Assembly (NCBI GenBank): GCA_022826665.1
Contig: JAJDUK010000056.1
Span: 62,001 to 126,000, forward strand
Length of the DNA stretch: 64,000 nucleotides
Reading direction: 5' to 3'
Origin: Alphaproteobacteria bacterium
Lineage (GTDB): Bacteria; Pseudomonadota; Alphaproteobacteria; UBA828
Below the pieces are notes generated by a model. The model had not been told where the DNA came from. It ran no database searches and worked only from the letters and a program-made list of their open reading frames with translations. Shown here piece by piece: positions 15,592 to 27,962 of the stretch. Made by a program: the position numbers and the translations under genes. The stretch's first letter is position 1, and each line of letters begins with the position of its first letter.

Positions 15592-16617
15592 ATGGTCGGC
15601 CGGGTGGAAAAGACCGCGAGGCTGATCTGGCCGGTTCTCTCCCTCGCGCTCGTTTTGGTCGTCCTGGCCGCTCTCCTTTCGCTCGGGCCGATGCCCCTGC
15701 AACGCACGGCGACCGAGGCGTTCATCCGGCTGATCGTCGTCATCGGGCTCTACATTTTCATCGGGAACTCCGGGATCCTCTCCTTCGGGCACGTGAGCTT
15801 CATGGCCATCGGCGCCTACGGGTCCGCCTTGCTGACCATCCCGCCCAACATGAAGAAGATCGTTCTCGATCTGCCTCCCTTCCTGACGGCCCTGCAGTTG
15901 CCGACGATCCCCGCGGCTTTGATCGCGGGAACGCTCTCGACCGTCTTCGCCTTCGTCATCGGCGTGCCGCTGATGCGTCTCTCGGGCATCTCGGCCGCGA
16001 TGGGCACCTTCGCCTCGCTCGCCATCGTCTACGTGGTGATCTCCAACTGGAAAGAGGTGACCGGAGGAGCGAGCGCCCTGATCGGGTTGCCGGTCTACAC
16101 GGACATCTGGGTCGCCTTGATCTATGCGCTGCTCGCGCTTGGGCTGGCCTACGCCTACCAGGAGTCCCGCTACGGGAGGCGCCTGCGCGCTTCGCGCGAG
16201 AACGAGGTCGCAGCGCTGGCGACCGGCATCAATGTGCGGCGGGAGCGGCTGATCGCGTTCGTCTTCAGCGCCTTTATCGTGGGTTTCGGCGGCGTACTGC
16301 ACGCGCATTTCATCGGTGTTCTGTCGTCGAGCTCGTTCTATCTGGACGTCACGTTCATCACCCTGGCCATGCTGGTGATCGGCGGCATGAACAGCCTGGC
16401 CGGCGCGGTGACGGGAACCATCGTGGTGAGCGTGCTCGGCGAGCTTCTGCGCCTGATCGAAGCCGGTTTCGACATCGGTACGTTGCACCTGGCGGCGCCG
16501 CGCGGCTTGCGCGAGGTCGGGCTATCATTCTTGATGCTCATGATTCTGCTGTTTCGCCCGCAAGGACTGACGTCGGGTCGGGAGATCGCATGGCCGCTCG
16601 CACCCAAGGCGGGCTGA
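15592..16617 (+). CDS. LivM-type ABC transporter permease
   Basis: Second inner-membrane subunit. It shows FIGNSGILSFGHVSFMAIGAYG near residue 60, the coupling helix RYGRRLRASRENEVAALATGIN, and the late GGMNSLAGAVTGTI and RPQGLTSGREI that mark LivM. 341 residues with about nine hydrophobic stretches. The amidase gene begins 10 bp downstream behind a strong ribosome site, so it belongs to the same transcript. Confidence 0.93.
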   Translation: MVGRVEKTARLIWPVLSLALVLVVLAALLSLGPMPLQRTATEAFIRLIVVIGLYIFIGNSGILSFGHVSFMAIGAYGSALLTIPPNMKKIVLDLPPFLTALQLPTIPAALIAGTLSTVFAFVIGVPLMRLSGISAAMGTFASLAIVYVVISNWKEVTGGASALIGLPVYTDIWVALIYALLALGLAYAYQESRYGRRLRASRENEVAALATGINVRRERLIAFVFSAFIVGFGGVLHAHFIGVLSSSSFYLDVTFITLAMLVIGGMNSLAGAVTGTIVVSVLGELLRLIEAGFDIGTLHLAAPRGLREVGLSFLMLMILLFRPQGLTSGREIAWPLAPKAG

Positions 16618-16627
16618 AGGAGGTCAC

Positions 16628-18070
16628 ATGACGACGAAAGCCAACGAAATCTGCCGGATGGACGCCGTGACCCTGGCGGCGCGGGTGCGGGCCAAGGAGT
16701 TATCCGCGATCGAGGTTGCCGACGCGGTGACCGCCCACATGGAGCGGGTGGAGCCCCACGTGCACGCCTTCTGCACGCCCGCGCCGGACTATGCTCGTGA
16801 AGCCGCGCGCCAGGTGGATGCCAAGATCGCGGCGGGCGAGGACCCGGGACCGCTCGCGGGCGTGCCGGTCGGCATCAAGGACCTCGTCTGCACCAAGGAC
16901 CTGCCCACCGTCTCCGGCTCCATCGCCTACAAGGATTTTGTGGCCGAGGAGGACGACGTGGTGGTCGAACGCCTGCGGGATGCCGGCGCGGTCATCCTGG
17001 GCAAGACCAACGTACCGGAGTTCGGCTACAGCGGCGCGAGCCACAACGCCGTGTTCGAGGCGACGCGCAACCCGTGGAACCTGGAGCGCGCGCCCGGCGG
17101 CTCCAGCGCGGGCTCCGGTGCCGCGGTGGCGGCTGGCATGGGGCCGCTTGCGGTCGGCAGCGACGGCGGCGGCTCGGTGCGCATTCCGGCGTCTTTCTCC
17201 GGGCTGGTGGGGGTCAAGGCGTCGATGGGGCGGGTGCCGCTCTATCCCGGATGCCGGGACGAGCGCTATCCCGGCGTCTCCAGCTGGGAGGGGATCGAGC
17301 ACATTGGCCCCTTGTCGCGGACGGTGGCGGACTCGGCGCTCATGCTCTCGGTCATGGCCGGGCCAGACGATCGCGACCGCCACTCGCTACCCGCCGCGGA
17401 CTTCGACTGGACGAACGTGGGAGGCGATCTCAAGGGCTGCCGCGTGGCCTACAGCGCCGACTGGGGCTACGCCGCCGTCGATCCGGAGGTGCGCCAGATC
17501 GTGGGCGATGCGGTGAAGGTGTTCGAGAGCGAGCTCGGCTGCACCGTGGAGGAGGCCGACCCCGGCTGGGACGATCCCTACTTCACCTTCTGGGGTCTGG
17601 TGGCGGCGGAGACCGATCTTGCCGGGATGCGACGGCTTGTGGCGGAGCACGGCCCGCAAATGACGCCCCATCTGGTGGACTTCATCACCCGGCCCTGGAC
17701 GGCCGAGGACCTGACCAACGCCGTCATTGGGCGCAAGGCGCTGGTCAACAAGATGTGGCGCTTCATGCGGAACTACGACGTCCTGCTGACGCCGACTCTG
17801 GCGTGCCCGCCCTTCGGGCTCTACATGCAGGGGCCGGAGATCATCGAAGGGCGCCTGGTGGCGCCCTTCGCCTGGCTCGCCTTCACCTTCCCGCTCAACA
17901 TGACCGGCCAGCCCGCCGCCAGCGTGCCTGCCGGTTGGACGGCGGACGGACTGCCGGTCGGGTTGCAGATCGTAGGCCGCCACCTCGACGACCCGATGGT
18001 GCTGCGCGCGGCGGCGGCCTTCGAGTCCGCTCGTCCCTGGCGCGACCGCTGGCCGGCCCTGGTTTCGTAA
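16628..18070 (+). CDS. Amidase signature family hydrolase
   Basis: Cytoplasmic Ser-cisSer-Lys amidase. The catalytic Lys lies in GVPVGIKDLV, the serines in GGSSAGSGAAVAAG and in VGSDGGGSVRIPASFSG, the amidase signature. 480 residues; GTG/ATG ambiguity absent, GGAGGTCAC precedes the ATG. As the last gene of the importer operon it probably hydrolyses the imported compound or its product. GatA is excluded because no gatC/gatB neighbours are present, though sequence alone does not settle the substrate. Confidence 0.9.
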   Translation: MTTKANEICRMDAVTLAARVRAKELSAIEVADAVTAHMERVEPHVHAFCTPAPDYAREAARQVDAKIAAGEDPGPLAGVPVGIKDLVCTKDLPTVSGSIAYKDFVAEEDDVVVERLRDAGAVILGKTNVPEFGYSGASHNAVFEATRNPWNLERAPGGSSAGSGAAVAAGMGPLAVGSDGGGSVRIPASFSGLVGVKASMGRVPLYPGCRDERYPGVSSWEGIEHIGPLSRTVADSALMLSVMAGPDDRDRHSLPAADFDWTNVGGDLKGCRVAYSADWGYAAVDPEVRQIVGDAVKVFESELGCTVEEADPGWDDPYFTFWGLVAAETDLAGMRRLVAEHGPQMTPHLVDFITRPWTAEDLTNAVIGRKALVNKMWRFMRNYDVLLTPTLACPPFGLYMQGPEIIEGRLVAPFAWLAFTFPLNMTGQPAASVPAGWTADGLPVGLQIVGRHLDDPMVLRAAAAFESARPWRDRWPALVS

Positions 18071-18075
18071 ATCCG

Positions 18076-18096
18076 CGCCGCGGGTGAGCCGCGGCG
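18076..18096. terminator. Bidirectional hairpin between convergent amidase and cupin genes
   Basis: CGCCGCGG, loop gtgag, CCGCGGCG: a perfect 8-bp stem between two convergent genes. No T tract follows on either strand, so any termination would be non-canonical, but the placement fits. Confidence 0.5.
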
Positions 18097-18109
18097 TCGG
18101 GCGACGGCG

Positions 18110-18649
18110 TTATTCCGCGGCGGCCGGCACCCGCTCGATGCCGTTCTCGGTCAGCTTGTGGCCGCGGCGCTCGGCTTCCTCCAGCACGTCGTCGCGCCAG
18201 GTCACGCGGCCGGGGTCGGTGGCGCCGACGATGACGAAGAGCAGGCCTTCCTCGTCACTCACGTTGCGGAAGCCCCGCATCACGTGGGGCGGGCAAGAGG
18301 CCACGTCCCACGGGTCGAGGAAGACGCAGCGGGTGTCCTCGTCGTCGCCCCAAAAGATCTTCCAGCGGCCCTTGAGCGGCATGAAGACCTCGTTGGTCTC
18401 GTGATCGTGGTGCAGCGTGCCCTTGCCGGCTTCGCAGCGCACCACGGCAACGTTGAAGTCGCGATTGTCGGTGATCGCGGCCTTCTGGGTCGCGTCCTCG
18501 CCGACGCCGCGCCCGATGATGTGGAAGATCTCGCGCTCGCAGCCGGGGATCACCGCGTCCAGCATGGGCAGCGTGCTGCCTTGCAGTTGGTTGAAGCGCG
18601 CGACCCGTGTCTTCTCGAACTCGTCCACCGAGATGATGTCGTCACTCAT
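18110..18649 (-). CDS. Cupin-domain protein
   Basis: Track ORF trimmed to the ATG at 18649 (MSDDIISVDEFEKTRV), which follows GGAGG; 179 residues. The cupin metal motifs are HHDHETNEVFMPLKG (His, His, Glu) and, later, PPHVMRGFRNVSDEEG. A single beta-barrel, so either a small dioxygenase/isomerase or a ligand-binding protein. It lies 23 bp downstream of the dihydropyrimidinase gene, so it is probably co-expressed and may act on the ring-opened product or protect a shared pathway. Exact activity unknown. Confidence 0.8.
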   Translation of the reverse strand: MSDDIISVDEFEKTRVARFNQLQGSTLPMLDAVIPGCEREIFHIIGRGVGEDATQKAAITDNRDFNVAVVRCEAGKGTLHHDHETNEVFMPLKGRWKIFWGDDEDTRCVFLDPWDVASCPPHVMRGFRNVSDEEGLLFVIVGATDPGRVTWRDDVLEEAERRGHKLTENGIERVPAAAE

Positions 18650-18672
18650 CGCTCTGCCTCCTGTCGCCTCTC

Positions 18673-20601
<1,929 letters not shown>

Positions 20602-20605
<4 letters not shown>

Positions 20606-21168
20606 AGGTCCACCGGCCGCGGGCCCGAGCGCGGCTGATCGAAGTCGGAATCGTCGCCCACGTCCGGAAACGAGAGGAGGTGGTCGACGAAGCTGCCCGA
20701 GGAAGCCACGCGACGGCTCTCGACCAATGCGACGCCCGCGTCGGACAACGCCCAGACCCCGCGCGGCGAATCGTCGCGGAGATATCCTTCTTGAACCAGG
20801 TCTTCGCGTGCCGACTTCACGGTACTTCTCCATCTGTCGTCGCCCGCGCTGATTCGATCGAAATCGCCGGGCGTCACGTAGCGTTTCACGCGCTCTCTCA
20901 GGGCCGGATAAACTTCGCGCCCACTCGCGCTGCCGCCTCGCTCATAGATGACATCCATGAGGGGCTCTCTAACGGTCTCCTCCGGTAGCCCCGGTGCATG
21001 GTCGCCGGATCGTGGAACGGGGACTGTGGCCGTTGGGGCGTGTGTCTCACGATAGCGTTCGGCGGCGTCCAGCGCCTTCGCAAGGGCCGAGTCCGCCGAG
21101 TCCACGAGCGGCTCCGCCCACGCCTTCAGTCGTTGCATCGATTCGTCAGAAATGCGGATTGTCGGCAC
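20602..21168 (-). CDS. Putative antitoxin/regulator with Mrr_N-like winged helix
   Basis: 188 residues from GTG 21168 (VPTIRISDESMQRLKAW), with AGGA upstream, preferred over the track start. The N-terminal 40 residues resemble a ribbon-helix-helix segment (TIRISDESMQRLKAWAEP). The middle, from REVYPALRERVKRY to DDSPRGVWALSDAG, resembles the winged-helix Mrr_N domain found at the front of restriction enzymes, without any nuclease domain after it. Translationally coupled to the PIN toxin, so it is probably the antitoxin and autoregulator. Unusual for VapB, which is normally about 80 residues. Confidence 0.65.
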
Positions 21169-21303
21169 GGCACCATTCCTCGAACGAGATGATGTGAATT
21201 TATTTGATAAGTAATAATGTGACAAACAACCCAAAGTGTCAACCACGTTATTCAGGAGCCGTCAGCATACTGCGTTAGACGATAAGTAGCGACGCGGGAA
21301 GGC

Positions 21304-22209
21304 TCAGCCGCCCTCCAGACACCAGAGCAGGATCGACTTCTGCGCCGGCACGCGGTTGGCCGCCTCGTCGAACACCACCGATTGCGGGCCGTCGAGCACC
21401 GCGTCGGTCACCTCGCAGCCCCGCTTCGCCGGCAGGCAGTGCATGAAGATCGCGTCGGGCGCCGCCATCGCCATCACCGCCTCGTCCACGCGGTAAGGCT
21501 CGAACGACACGTTGCCCTTCCGCGCGGGGTCGTCGTGCAGCGATACCCAGGTGTCGGTCACCACGCAGTGGGCGCCGGTCACCGCGCCGGCCACGTCGGT
21601 GCCGACCTCGACGTCGGCGCCCCGCTCCTTCGCCCAGGCGACGATTTCGGCCGGTGGCGGGTACGCGGCGGGGCAGGCGAGGCGCAGGCTGAAGCCGCAG
21701 TGCGCGGCGGTCTGCACCCAGGTCGCGGCCATGTTGTTGCCGTCGCCGAGCCAGGCGACGGTGCGGCCCGCGATGGGCCCCCGGTGCTCCTCGTAGGTCA
21801 TCACGTCGGCGACCAGCTGGCAGGGGTGGCTGCGGTCGGAGAGCGCGTTGATCACCGGCACGCTCGCGCCGTCGGCGAGCGCCAGCAGGGTCTCATGGGA
21901 GCTCGTGCGCAGCGCGATCGCATCGACATAGCGCGATAGCACCCGCGCGGTGTCCTCGATGGTCTCGCCGCGCCCAAGCTGCATGTCGGACGCCGTCATG
22001 GTGATGGTCTTGCCGCCGAGCTCGTCCATGGCGATCTCGAACGAGACCCGCGTGCGCGTCGACGGGCTCTCGAAGATCGCGGCGAGGGTCTTGCCGGCGA
22101 GCGGTGCGGCGCCATTCCGCCCCTTGAGCGTGCGGGCGCGGTCGATGGTCGCGCGCAGCGTGGCGGCGTCGATCCCGTCGAAGTCGAGAAAGTGGCGCGG
22201 CTGGGTCAC
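21304..22209 (-). CDS. argF: Ornithine carbamoyltransferase
   Basis: Makes citrulline from ornithine and carbamoyl phosphate. Carbamoyl phosphate site FESPSTRTRVSFE near residue 50, then SDRSHPCQLVADVMTYEE, WLGDGNNMAATWVQTA and FMHCLPAKRG with the ornithine-site Cys. 301 residues from GTG 22209, which overlaps the argD stop as GTGA; the track ORF start at 22377 lies within argD and is not real. Second gene of an argDF operon. Confidence 0.96.
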   Translation of the reverse strand: MTQPRHFLDFDGIDAATLRATIDRARTLKGRNGAAPLAGKTLAAIFESPSTRTRVSFEIAMDELGGKTITMTASDMQLGRGETIEDTARVLSRYVDAIALRTSSHETLLALADGASVPVINALSDRSHPCQLVADVMTYEEHRGPIAGRTVAWLGDGNNMAATWVQTAAHCGFSLRLACPAAYPPPAEIVAWAKERGADVEVGTDVAGAVTGAHCVVTDTWVSLHDDPARKGNVSFEPYRVDEAVMAMAAPDAIFMHCLPAKRGCEVTDAVLDGPQSVVFDEAANRVPAQKSILLWCLEGG

Positions 22210-23375
22210 GACCCCACCTGGGCCAAGGCCCGCTCCAGCGCGTCGCAGGCCTCGTCGATCTCGGCCTCGCCGATGTTGAGCGGGGGCAGCATGCGCAGCA
22301 CGTTGCTGTCCGCCGGCAGCGCCAGCACCTTGTTTTCGCGCAGCGCGCCGAGAAGCTCCATGTTGGGCACGACGCACTCCAGGCCCAGCATCATGCCGCG
22401 TCCGCGCACGCCGGTGTAGACGCTCTTGTTACCGGCAAGCGCGGTCAGCCGCTCTGCCAGCAGCGCGGCGTTCTTCTGCACGGTGTCGAGGAACCCGTCG
22501 GCGAGCACCACGTCGAGCACGGCATTGCCCACCGCGCACGCCATCGGGTTGCCGCCGAAGGTGGTGCCGTGGCTGCCGGGGACCATCGCCGCCGCGACCT
22601 CCTCCCGCGCGAGGCAGGCACCCATCGGGAAGCCGTTCCCCAGCGCCTTGGCGACAGCCATGATGTCAGGCGCGACACCCGCCCACTCGTGGGCGAAGAG
22701 CTTGCCGGTGCGGCCTACGCCGCACTGCACCTCGTCGAAGATGAGCACCAGGCCCGCTTCGTCCGCGAGTGCGCGCAGCCCCTGCAGGAATTCGTCGGCC
22801 GCCGGATGGACGCCGCCCTCGCCCTGGATCGGCTCGACCAGCAACGCCGCGGTCTCGTCGCCGATTGCGGCACGGGTCGCATCCAGGTCGTTGAGGTCCA
22901 CCTGGTCGAAGGCATCCACGGCAGGCTCGAATCCCTTGAGGTGCTTGGCCTGCGCGCCCGCCGCGATGGTCGCGAGCGTCCGCCCGTGGAAGGCGTTGCG
23001 GAAGGTGACCACGCGGTAGCGCTCGGGCGCGCCGCGGCTGGTCTGGTAGATGCGCGCGAGCTTGATCGCGCACTCCATCGCCTCCGCCCCGGAATTGCAG
23101 AACAGCACACGGTCGGCGAAGGACGCGGCGGTGAGCCGCTCGGCGAGACGCGCCTGCGGCGGAATGTGATAGAGGTTGGAGACGTGCCAAAGCTCTTTGG
23201 CCTGCCCCTCCAGCGCGGCGACCACATGCGGATGCGCATGGCCGAGGCTGGTCACACCGATGCCGCAGCCGAAATCCAGGTAGCGCTCGCCGTCGGCCGT
23301 GTAGAGGTACGATCCCTCGCCCCGCTCGAAGGTGAGGTCGAAACGGCCATAGTTGGCCATCAGTGAGGTGGACAC
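22206..23375 (-). CDS. argD: Acetylornithine / succinyldiaminopimelate aminotransferase
   Basis: PLP-dependent class III transaminase of arginine synthesis. NSGAEAMECAIKLAR, the FHGRTL segment, LIFDEVQCGVGRTGKLFAHE and the PLP Lys in MAVAKALGNGFPMGA are seen. GTG at 23375 is chosen over 23408 because GGGAGG sits 7 nt before it; an ATG at 23360 is the alternative. 389 residues. Overlaps argF by GTGA. Confidence 0.94.
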   Translation of the reverse strand: MSTSLMANYGRFDLTFERGEGSYLYTADGERYLDFGCGIGVTSLGHAHPHVVAALEGQAKELWHVSNLYHIPPQARLAERLTAASFADRVLFCNSGAEAMECAIKLARIYQTSRGAPERYRVVTFRNAFHGRTLATIAAGAQAKHLKGFEPAVDAFDQVDLNDLDATRAAIGDETAALLVEPIQGEGGVHPAADEFLQGLRALADEAGLVLIFDEVQCGVGRTGKLFAHEWAGVAPDIMAVAKALGNGFPMGACLAREEVAAAMVPGSHGTTFGGNPMACAVGNAVLDVVLADGFLDTVQKNAALLAERLTALAGNKSVYTGVRGRGMMLGLECVVPNMELLGALRENKVLALPADSNVLRMLPPLNIGEAEIDEACDALERALAQVGS

Positions 23376-23459
23376 GGCAGCGCCTCCCAAGATTTGGAAA
23401 GCGCGCACTATCCGTTCAGAGGCCCCTCAAGTCAACGCGCTAGCACGCTGAACAAGGGA

Positions 23460-25127
23460 TCAGATCGGGTATTCGATCTTCCCGAGGCGGGCGGACAGCT
23501 TCATGTTCTCGCCGTAGTCAATCGGCACGCCGATCACCGCCGGCCCCGGCTGCCTGAAGGCCTCCTCCAGCGCGGGCACGAGCTCATCGGCCTTCTCGAT
23601 GGTGCGCCCCCAGGCGCCGTAGGACTCGGCCCAGAGCTGGAGGTCCGGATTGGTGAACGAGAGGTCGAAGTGCCGGCCGTCGAAGGCGTTGCGCTGCTTC
23701 CACTCGATCAGCCCGTAGGCGCCGTCCATCCAGATCATGGCGACGACGTTGAGCTTGCGCCTGACCGCGGTCTCCATGTCCTGCGCGTTCATGAAAAACC
23801 CGGCATCGCCGTTGATCGAGAGGATGCGCCGCTCGGGCATGGCGATCTTGGCCCCGAGGGAACCGGGAAAGGCGAAGCCCATGGTGCAGAAGCCGTTGGA
23901 GATGAGGCAGGTGTTCGCCTCGTCGCACTGGTAGTAGCGGGCAATCCACATCTTGTGCGCGCCCACGTCGGAGAGCAGCACGTCCTCCGGCCCCATGACG
24001 TCGCGCACGTCGTAGAGCACCTTCTGCGGTCGCATGGGGAAGTGGCTGCTGCCCCGCTCGGCGGTGAGATCGTCGTGGATGGTCGTGCGGAGCGCCTGGC
24101 GGGCGCCGATATCGAACAGCGGCAAACTCGCGCCGCCGTCGGCGCTGCGCCGCTCGATTTCCTCGTTGATCTGCCAGAGCGCATCGGCGATGTCACCGGC
24201 GACGTCCACCTCCACCTGGTAATCACCGTCCACTTCGGCCGGCCAGAAGTCGATATGGACGATGGTCTTCTCCGCGCCGCGGTTCCAGAATGCCGGCGAA
24301 TACTCCACCAGGTCGTAGCCGACGGAGACGATCACGTCCGCCTCGCGCAGCGCTGCGATGATGTGGTCCTTGCCTTGCAGGCCCACGGTGAAGAGGCAGT
24401 GCTCGTCGCTCCTCGGCACGGCCCCCTTGCCCATGAAGGTGTTGACCACGCCGATGCCGGTAAGGTCGGCGAGGCGCCTGAGCTGGGTTGACGCCCGCTT
24501 ACGGATGGCGCCGTTGCCGGCGAGGATCAGCGGGTTCTTGGCGCCCATGATCGCGTCCACCGACCGTGCCACCGCCTTGTAATCGGCGCCGGGGCGCCGG
24601 GTCTTGATCGGGGCGATCGGCGCGCCGCTTGCCTCGTGCTCCGCGATGTCCTCCGGCAGCTCGATCAGCACTGCGCCCGGCTTCTCGGCCTCGGCCACCT
24701 TGAAGGCCTTGCGCACGATTTCGGGGATGTTGTCCGGCTGGTGCACCGTCTGCGCCCACTTGGTGATCGGGCGGAACATGGAGACCGAGTCCATGTTCTG
24801 GTGGCTCTCCTTGTGGAGGCGCTGGGTGCCGGCCTGGCCGATGAGGCAGACCAGCGGCGCGCGGTCCATGTTGGCGTCGGCGACGCCGGTGACGAGGTTA
24901 GTCGCGCCGGGGCCGAGAGTGCCGAGGCAGACACCGGCCTTCCCGGTGAGCCGGCCGTAGACGTCCGCCATGAAGGCCGCCGCCTGCTCGTGCCGGCAGA
25001 GGACGAAGTCGATGTTGCTGTCCATCAGCGACATCATCACGTCGGCGTTCTCTTCGCCGGGAATCCCGAAGATGTGGGTCACGCCCTCGGTTTCGAGGCA
25101 TTTGACCATCAGATCGGACGCTTTCAT
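23460..25127 (-). CDS. Acetolactate synthase large-subunit-like ThDP enzyme
   Basis: 555 residues with the ThDP enzyme layout. The catalytic Glu is in CRHEQAAAFMADVYGRLTG, the middle domain includes RRLADLTGIGVVNTFMGKG, and the ThDP site is GDAGFFMNAQDMETA. No regulatory small subunit gene follows, which fits a catabolic (AlsS-like) acetolactate synthase or another member of the family rather than anabolic IlvB. Strong GGAAGGGGG ribosome site. The upstream operon is not obvious. Confidence 0.85.
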   Translation of the reverse strand: MKASDLMVKCLETEGVTHIFGIPGEENADVMMSLMDSNIDFVLCRHEQAAAFMADVYGRLTGKAGVCLGTLGPGATNLVTGVADANMDRAPLVCLIGQAGTQRLHKESHQNMDSVSMFRPITKWAQTVHQPDNIPEIVRKAFKVAEAEKPGAVLIELPEDIAEHEASGAPIAPIKTRRPGADYKAVARSVDAIMGAKNPLILAGNGAIRKRASTQLRRLADLTGIGVVNTFMGKGAVPRSDEHCLFTVGLQGKDHIIAALREADVIVSVGYDLVEYSPAFWNRGAEKTIVHIDFWPAEVDGDYQVEVDVAGDIADALWQINEEIERRSADGGASLPLFDIGARQALRTTIHDDLTAERGSSHFPMRPQKVLYDVRDVMGPEDVLLSDVGAHKMWIARYYQCDEANTCLISNGFCTMGFAFPGSLGAKIAMPERRILSINGDAGFFMNAQDMETAVRRKLNVVAMIWMDGAYGLIEWKQRNAFDGRHFDLSFTNPDLQLWAESYGAWGRTIEKADELVPALEEAFRQPGPAVIGVPIDYGENMKLSARLGKIEYPI

Positions 25128-25295
25128 GGAGCCCCCTTCCAGGGCGCGGTCTCGTCCGCCGCGCCCGGTTGAATGCGCGGCGCACGATGGGACTGCGGCG
25201 CGCCCAAGTCAACGCACCCAGAGCGCGGATCACGCCTCTGTTTGAACTGTTGAAGGATTGTGCGGGGCTAACGTCCAGCGCGACTCTGGCTTGGC

Positions 25296-25484
25296 CTAAT
25301 GACGCTTGGCCTTATGAGAAGGTGGAGCGGAGCGCGCTTTGTCCTGCATCGCCTCGACGTCGTCTTCGCGCGCCTGCCGCGCGATATCCTCCTCGCTCGT
25401 CGCGTCCAGCACCGCGTGATCCACCCGTCCCGGAGGAAGGCTGCGCGGATTGTCCGGGTCAATCCTGATGCGTGTTCTGCTCAT
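25296..25484 (-). CDS. Small hypothetical protein, acidic antitoxin-like
   Basis: 62 residues from ATG 25484 with an ideal AAGGAGG 9 nt upstream. The N-terminus MSRTRIRIDPDN is followed by an acidic helix, ATSEEDIARQAREDDVEAMQDKA, and a basic tail. This composition resembles short antitoxins of type II systems, but no toxin gene is adjacent. It is the only ORF in the 25.1-25.5 kb gap with good start context. Confidence 0.55.
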   Translation of the reverse strand: MSRTRIRIDPDNPRSLPPGRVDHAVLDATSEEDIARQAREDDVEAMQDKARSAPPSHKAKRH

Positions 25485-25520
25485 ACTCCCGAACCTCCTT
25501 CTCTCGTACTGTAACGGCGC

Positions 25521-27962
25521 CTAACCCGGCGCGTCGTCGCCTGAGCTGCTGCCCGCGTCGTCCGGCCCGTCGCCGCTCCGCTCGCGCGGCGTGCGCTCCT
25601 GCTGCCGCTCCCGTCTTTCTCGCTCATCCACGTCGTCAGCGGAGGAGCCCGGCGGGGCGGCAGTGTCGTCGCTCGCTCGCGCGTCCTCGATCACCACCCG
25701 GGCGGCCGGCGCGCGGCCCTGCTTGTCCTCGCCGAAGTAGATCTGCGTGTGGGGGAAGGGAATCTCGATACCGCGTTCGTCGAACGCCGCCTTGAGCCTG
25801 CGGTTGTACTCCCGCCCGGTCGCCCACTGCGTGAGCGGCTTGGTCTTGAGCCGGGCGCGGACGATGACGGCGGAATCGCCGAAGCTGTTGAGGCCCATGA
25901 TCTCCAGCTGCTCCAGCATGTTGGGGCCGAACTCGGGGTCCTGCTGCAGTTCCGCCCCCACCTCGCGCATCACCTCCACGACCTCGTCGTAGTCCTCGCG
26001 GTAGGCCACGCCCATGTCGATCAGGTAGTAGGAGAACTCCTTGGTCATGTTGGAGATCGTGTCGACACCGCTGAACGGCACGGTGTGCACGTGGCCCTGC
26101 AGGTCGCGCAGCCGAATGGTGCGGATGGTGATCGCCTCGACCGTACCGGTATGCCCGCCGGCGGTCACCACGTCGCCCACGGCGACACTGTCCTCCAGCA
26201 GGATGAAGAGTCCGGTGATGATGTCCTTCACCAGGGTCTGCGCGCCGAAGCCGATGGCGAGGCCGGCGACGCCGACGCCCGCCAGCACGGGCGCGATATC
26301 CAGACCGATCTCCGAGAGGATCATCAACGCCGCGATCACACCGACGACCACGCGGAGCGCGTTGCGCGCGAGCGGCAGCAGGGTGCGGGCGCGCTGACTC
26401 CGCTCCACCAGCTCGCCCTTCTCGTCGACCTGGGTGAGGTAGCGGTCGACCAGCGTGGTCGCCACTTCGAGCACGATCGTGGCGATGAGGGCGATGGCGA
26501 CGATCGAGGCGATCGTCGCGATCACGGCGCGGCCGATTTCGCTCGCGAGCCAGGTGAAGATGTCGGCGTTCCACGCTTCCAGGATGAGGCAAATCCCCAG
26601 CAACAGGATCACCGCCTGCGCCGCCCGGCGCGCCACCGGCAGGTAGCGGTTGACCCGCGCCTGCAATCCCGGATAGCGCTCGTGCAGCTCGGCGCGGATG
26701 CGGAAGCCCCGCTCGAAGCCGCGCCTGACGCCTGCGAAGCCAAAACCCGTGGCCCAGGCGATCAAGAGAGTGAGCGCGCTGCCCTTGATCAGGAAGAGGA
26801 AGCCCTCCAGCCCCTCGGCGGCAGCCAGCAGGCCGCCCGCGACGACGTAGAGGATCGCCGGGATGTGCCAGAAATCCGCGAGCTTGCCTAGGAACGCGAA
26901 GACCCTGAGGTGCGCCCGCGTGCCGCTGGTCCGCCCGGTCTCGTGCAGCCAGCGCGCAAACGCCAGACGGTTCTGCAGGATGAAGGTGATGAGCAGCCCG
27001 ACTAGGAGGATGCCAAGCAGACGGATCAATGCGTCATGGCCGCTCTCTGGCAGGCCGAGCAGCAGCGCCGCCTGGCAGAAGACGTAGCCGTAGGCCCCGA
27101 TGTTCACCAGGCGCCGCCACCAGACCGAGCAATAGGCGGCGTTCTCGTCCGTGATCGGGGCGAGGCGAAGCTGCGGCGCGTAAGGCGCCAGCACCAGGGT
27201 GCCTGCCACTTTGACCACGGTCACGATGAGATGTGCGTTGATGATTGCGAGCGCGATCACCCGAACCGAGTCGACCGGCGATATCACGGTCAGCACACCG
27301 TAGGCCACACCCGCCGCGATCAAGTTGGGCGCCGCTCGCAGCACGGCGTGATAGAGCAGCAGCACCGGCCGGAACCAGAGGGAGGGTGCCTCCCGCCGCT
27401 CCACCCGGCGCCTGAGCGCGGTGAGCGCGTAGAAGGCGATCAGGCCACCGATGATCCCACCGGCCATGACGGCGGCCAGCTTGCCGAAGGAGATCAGCCA
27501 GGCGTCGCGCTCGCTCGGCTCGCCCCAATGCTCGACCAGCCAGGCGATGGCGTCGGGGATGCCGGCGATTTCCCGCGCGAGCTCGACGATGTGCTTGCCG
27601 AGGACGGCGACGCCGTCCGAGATCGCACGCATGGCGGACGCGCCTTCGGCATCCTCGCTCGCCTCCGTTGCCTGCTGGGCCTCCAGCGCGGCCTTGAGGT
27701 CCGCGATGAAGCGCTTGCGCTGCTCCGGCGATTCGAGGGTCTCGACCAGGCTTTCGAGGGCCTGAGCGTCGGCCGCGTCGGCGGCGGGCACGCTATCCTG
27801 GGCGAGCACCGGCGCGCTCGCGGCGAGCCACAGGATCGCCAACATCAGCGCCGCGGCCCTCACGATACCTGCGCGCGAGGCGCATGGGGCCGGCCTCTGG
27901 ACACCCCGCCTGAGCGCGTGCCAGAGTGCCGCCGCCCTGCGATGCACCGGGAGGGACGACAT
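25521..27962 (-). CDS. MscS-family mechanosensitive channel with long N-terminal part
   Basis: Membrane channel gated by tension. A signal-like segment ([21 protein letters not shown]) is followed by an acidic periplasmic stretch, then about ten hydrophobic segments. The MscS core lies in the last third: [47 protein letters not shown]-like beta domain text and [14 protein letters not shown]. 813 residues if started at 27962, but that ATG overlaps the divergent arsC ATG; a GTG at 27863 would start just before the signal segment and give 780 residues. The tail is charged and disordered. Confidence 0.9.
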   Translation of the reverse strand: MSSLPVHRRAAALWHALRRGVQRPAPCASRAGIVRAAALMLAILWLAASAPVLAQDSVPAADAADAQALESLVETLESPEQRKRFIADLKAALEAQQATEASEDAEGASAMRAISDGVAVLGKHIVELAREIAGIPDAIAWLVEHWGEPSERDAWLISFGKLAAVMAGGIIGGLIAFYALTALRRRVERREAPSLWFRPVLLLYHAVLRAAPNLIAAGVAYGVLTVISPVDSVRVIALAIINAHLIVTVVKVAGTLVLAPYAPQLRLAPITDENAAYCSVWWRRLVNIGAYGYVFCQAALLLGLPESGHDALIRLLGILLVGLLITFILQNRLAFARWLHETGRTSGTRAHLRVFAFLGKLADFWHIPAILYVVAGGLLAAAEGLEGFLFLIKGSALTLLIAWATGFGFAGVRRGFERGFRIRAELHERYPGLQARVNRYLPVARRAAQAVILLLGICLILEAWNADIFTWLASEIGRAVIATIASIVAIALIATIVLEVATTLVDRYLTQVDEKGELVERSQRARTLLPLARNALRVVVGVIAALMILSEIGLDIAPVLAGVGVAGLAIGFGAQTLVKDIITGLFILLEDSVAVGDVVTAGGHTGTVEAITIRTIRLRDLQGHVHTVPFSGVDTISNMTKEFSYYLIDMGVAYREDYDEVVEVMREVGAELQQDPEFGPNMLEQLEIMGLNSFGDSAVIVRARLKTKPLTQWATGREYNRRLKAAFDERGIEIPFPHTQIYFGEDKQGRAPAARVVIEDARASDDTAAPPGSSADDVDERERRERQQERTPRERSGDGPDDAGSSSGDDAPG

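Noticed and set aside
14989-16488. 499-residue minus-strand ORF across livH/livM
   Set aside because: Antisense shadow of membrane genes, giving a highly charged product without domains.
18109-18110. rho-independent terminator with T tract between amidase and cupin genes
   Set aside because: The 8-bp stem is clear, but no run of T follows on either strand, so it is listed only as a hairpin of uncertain function.
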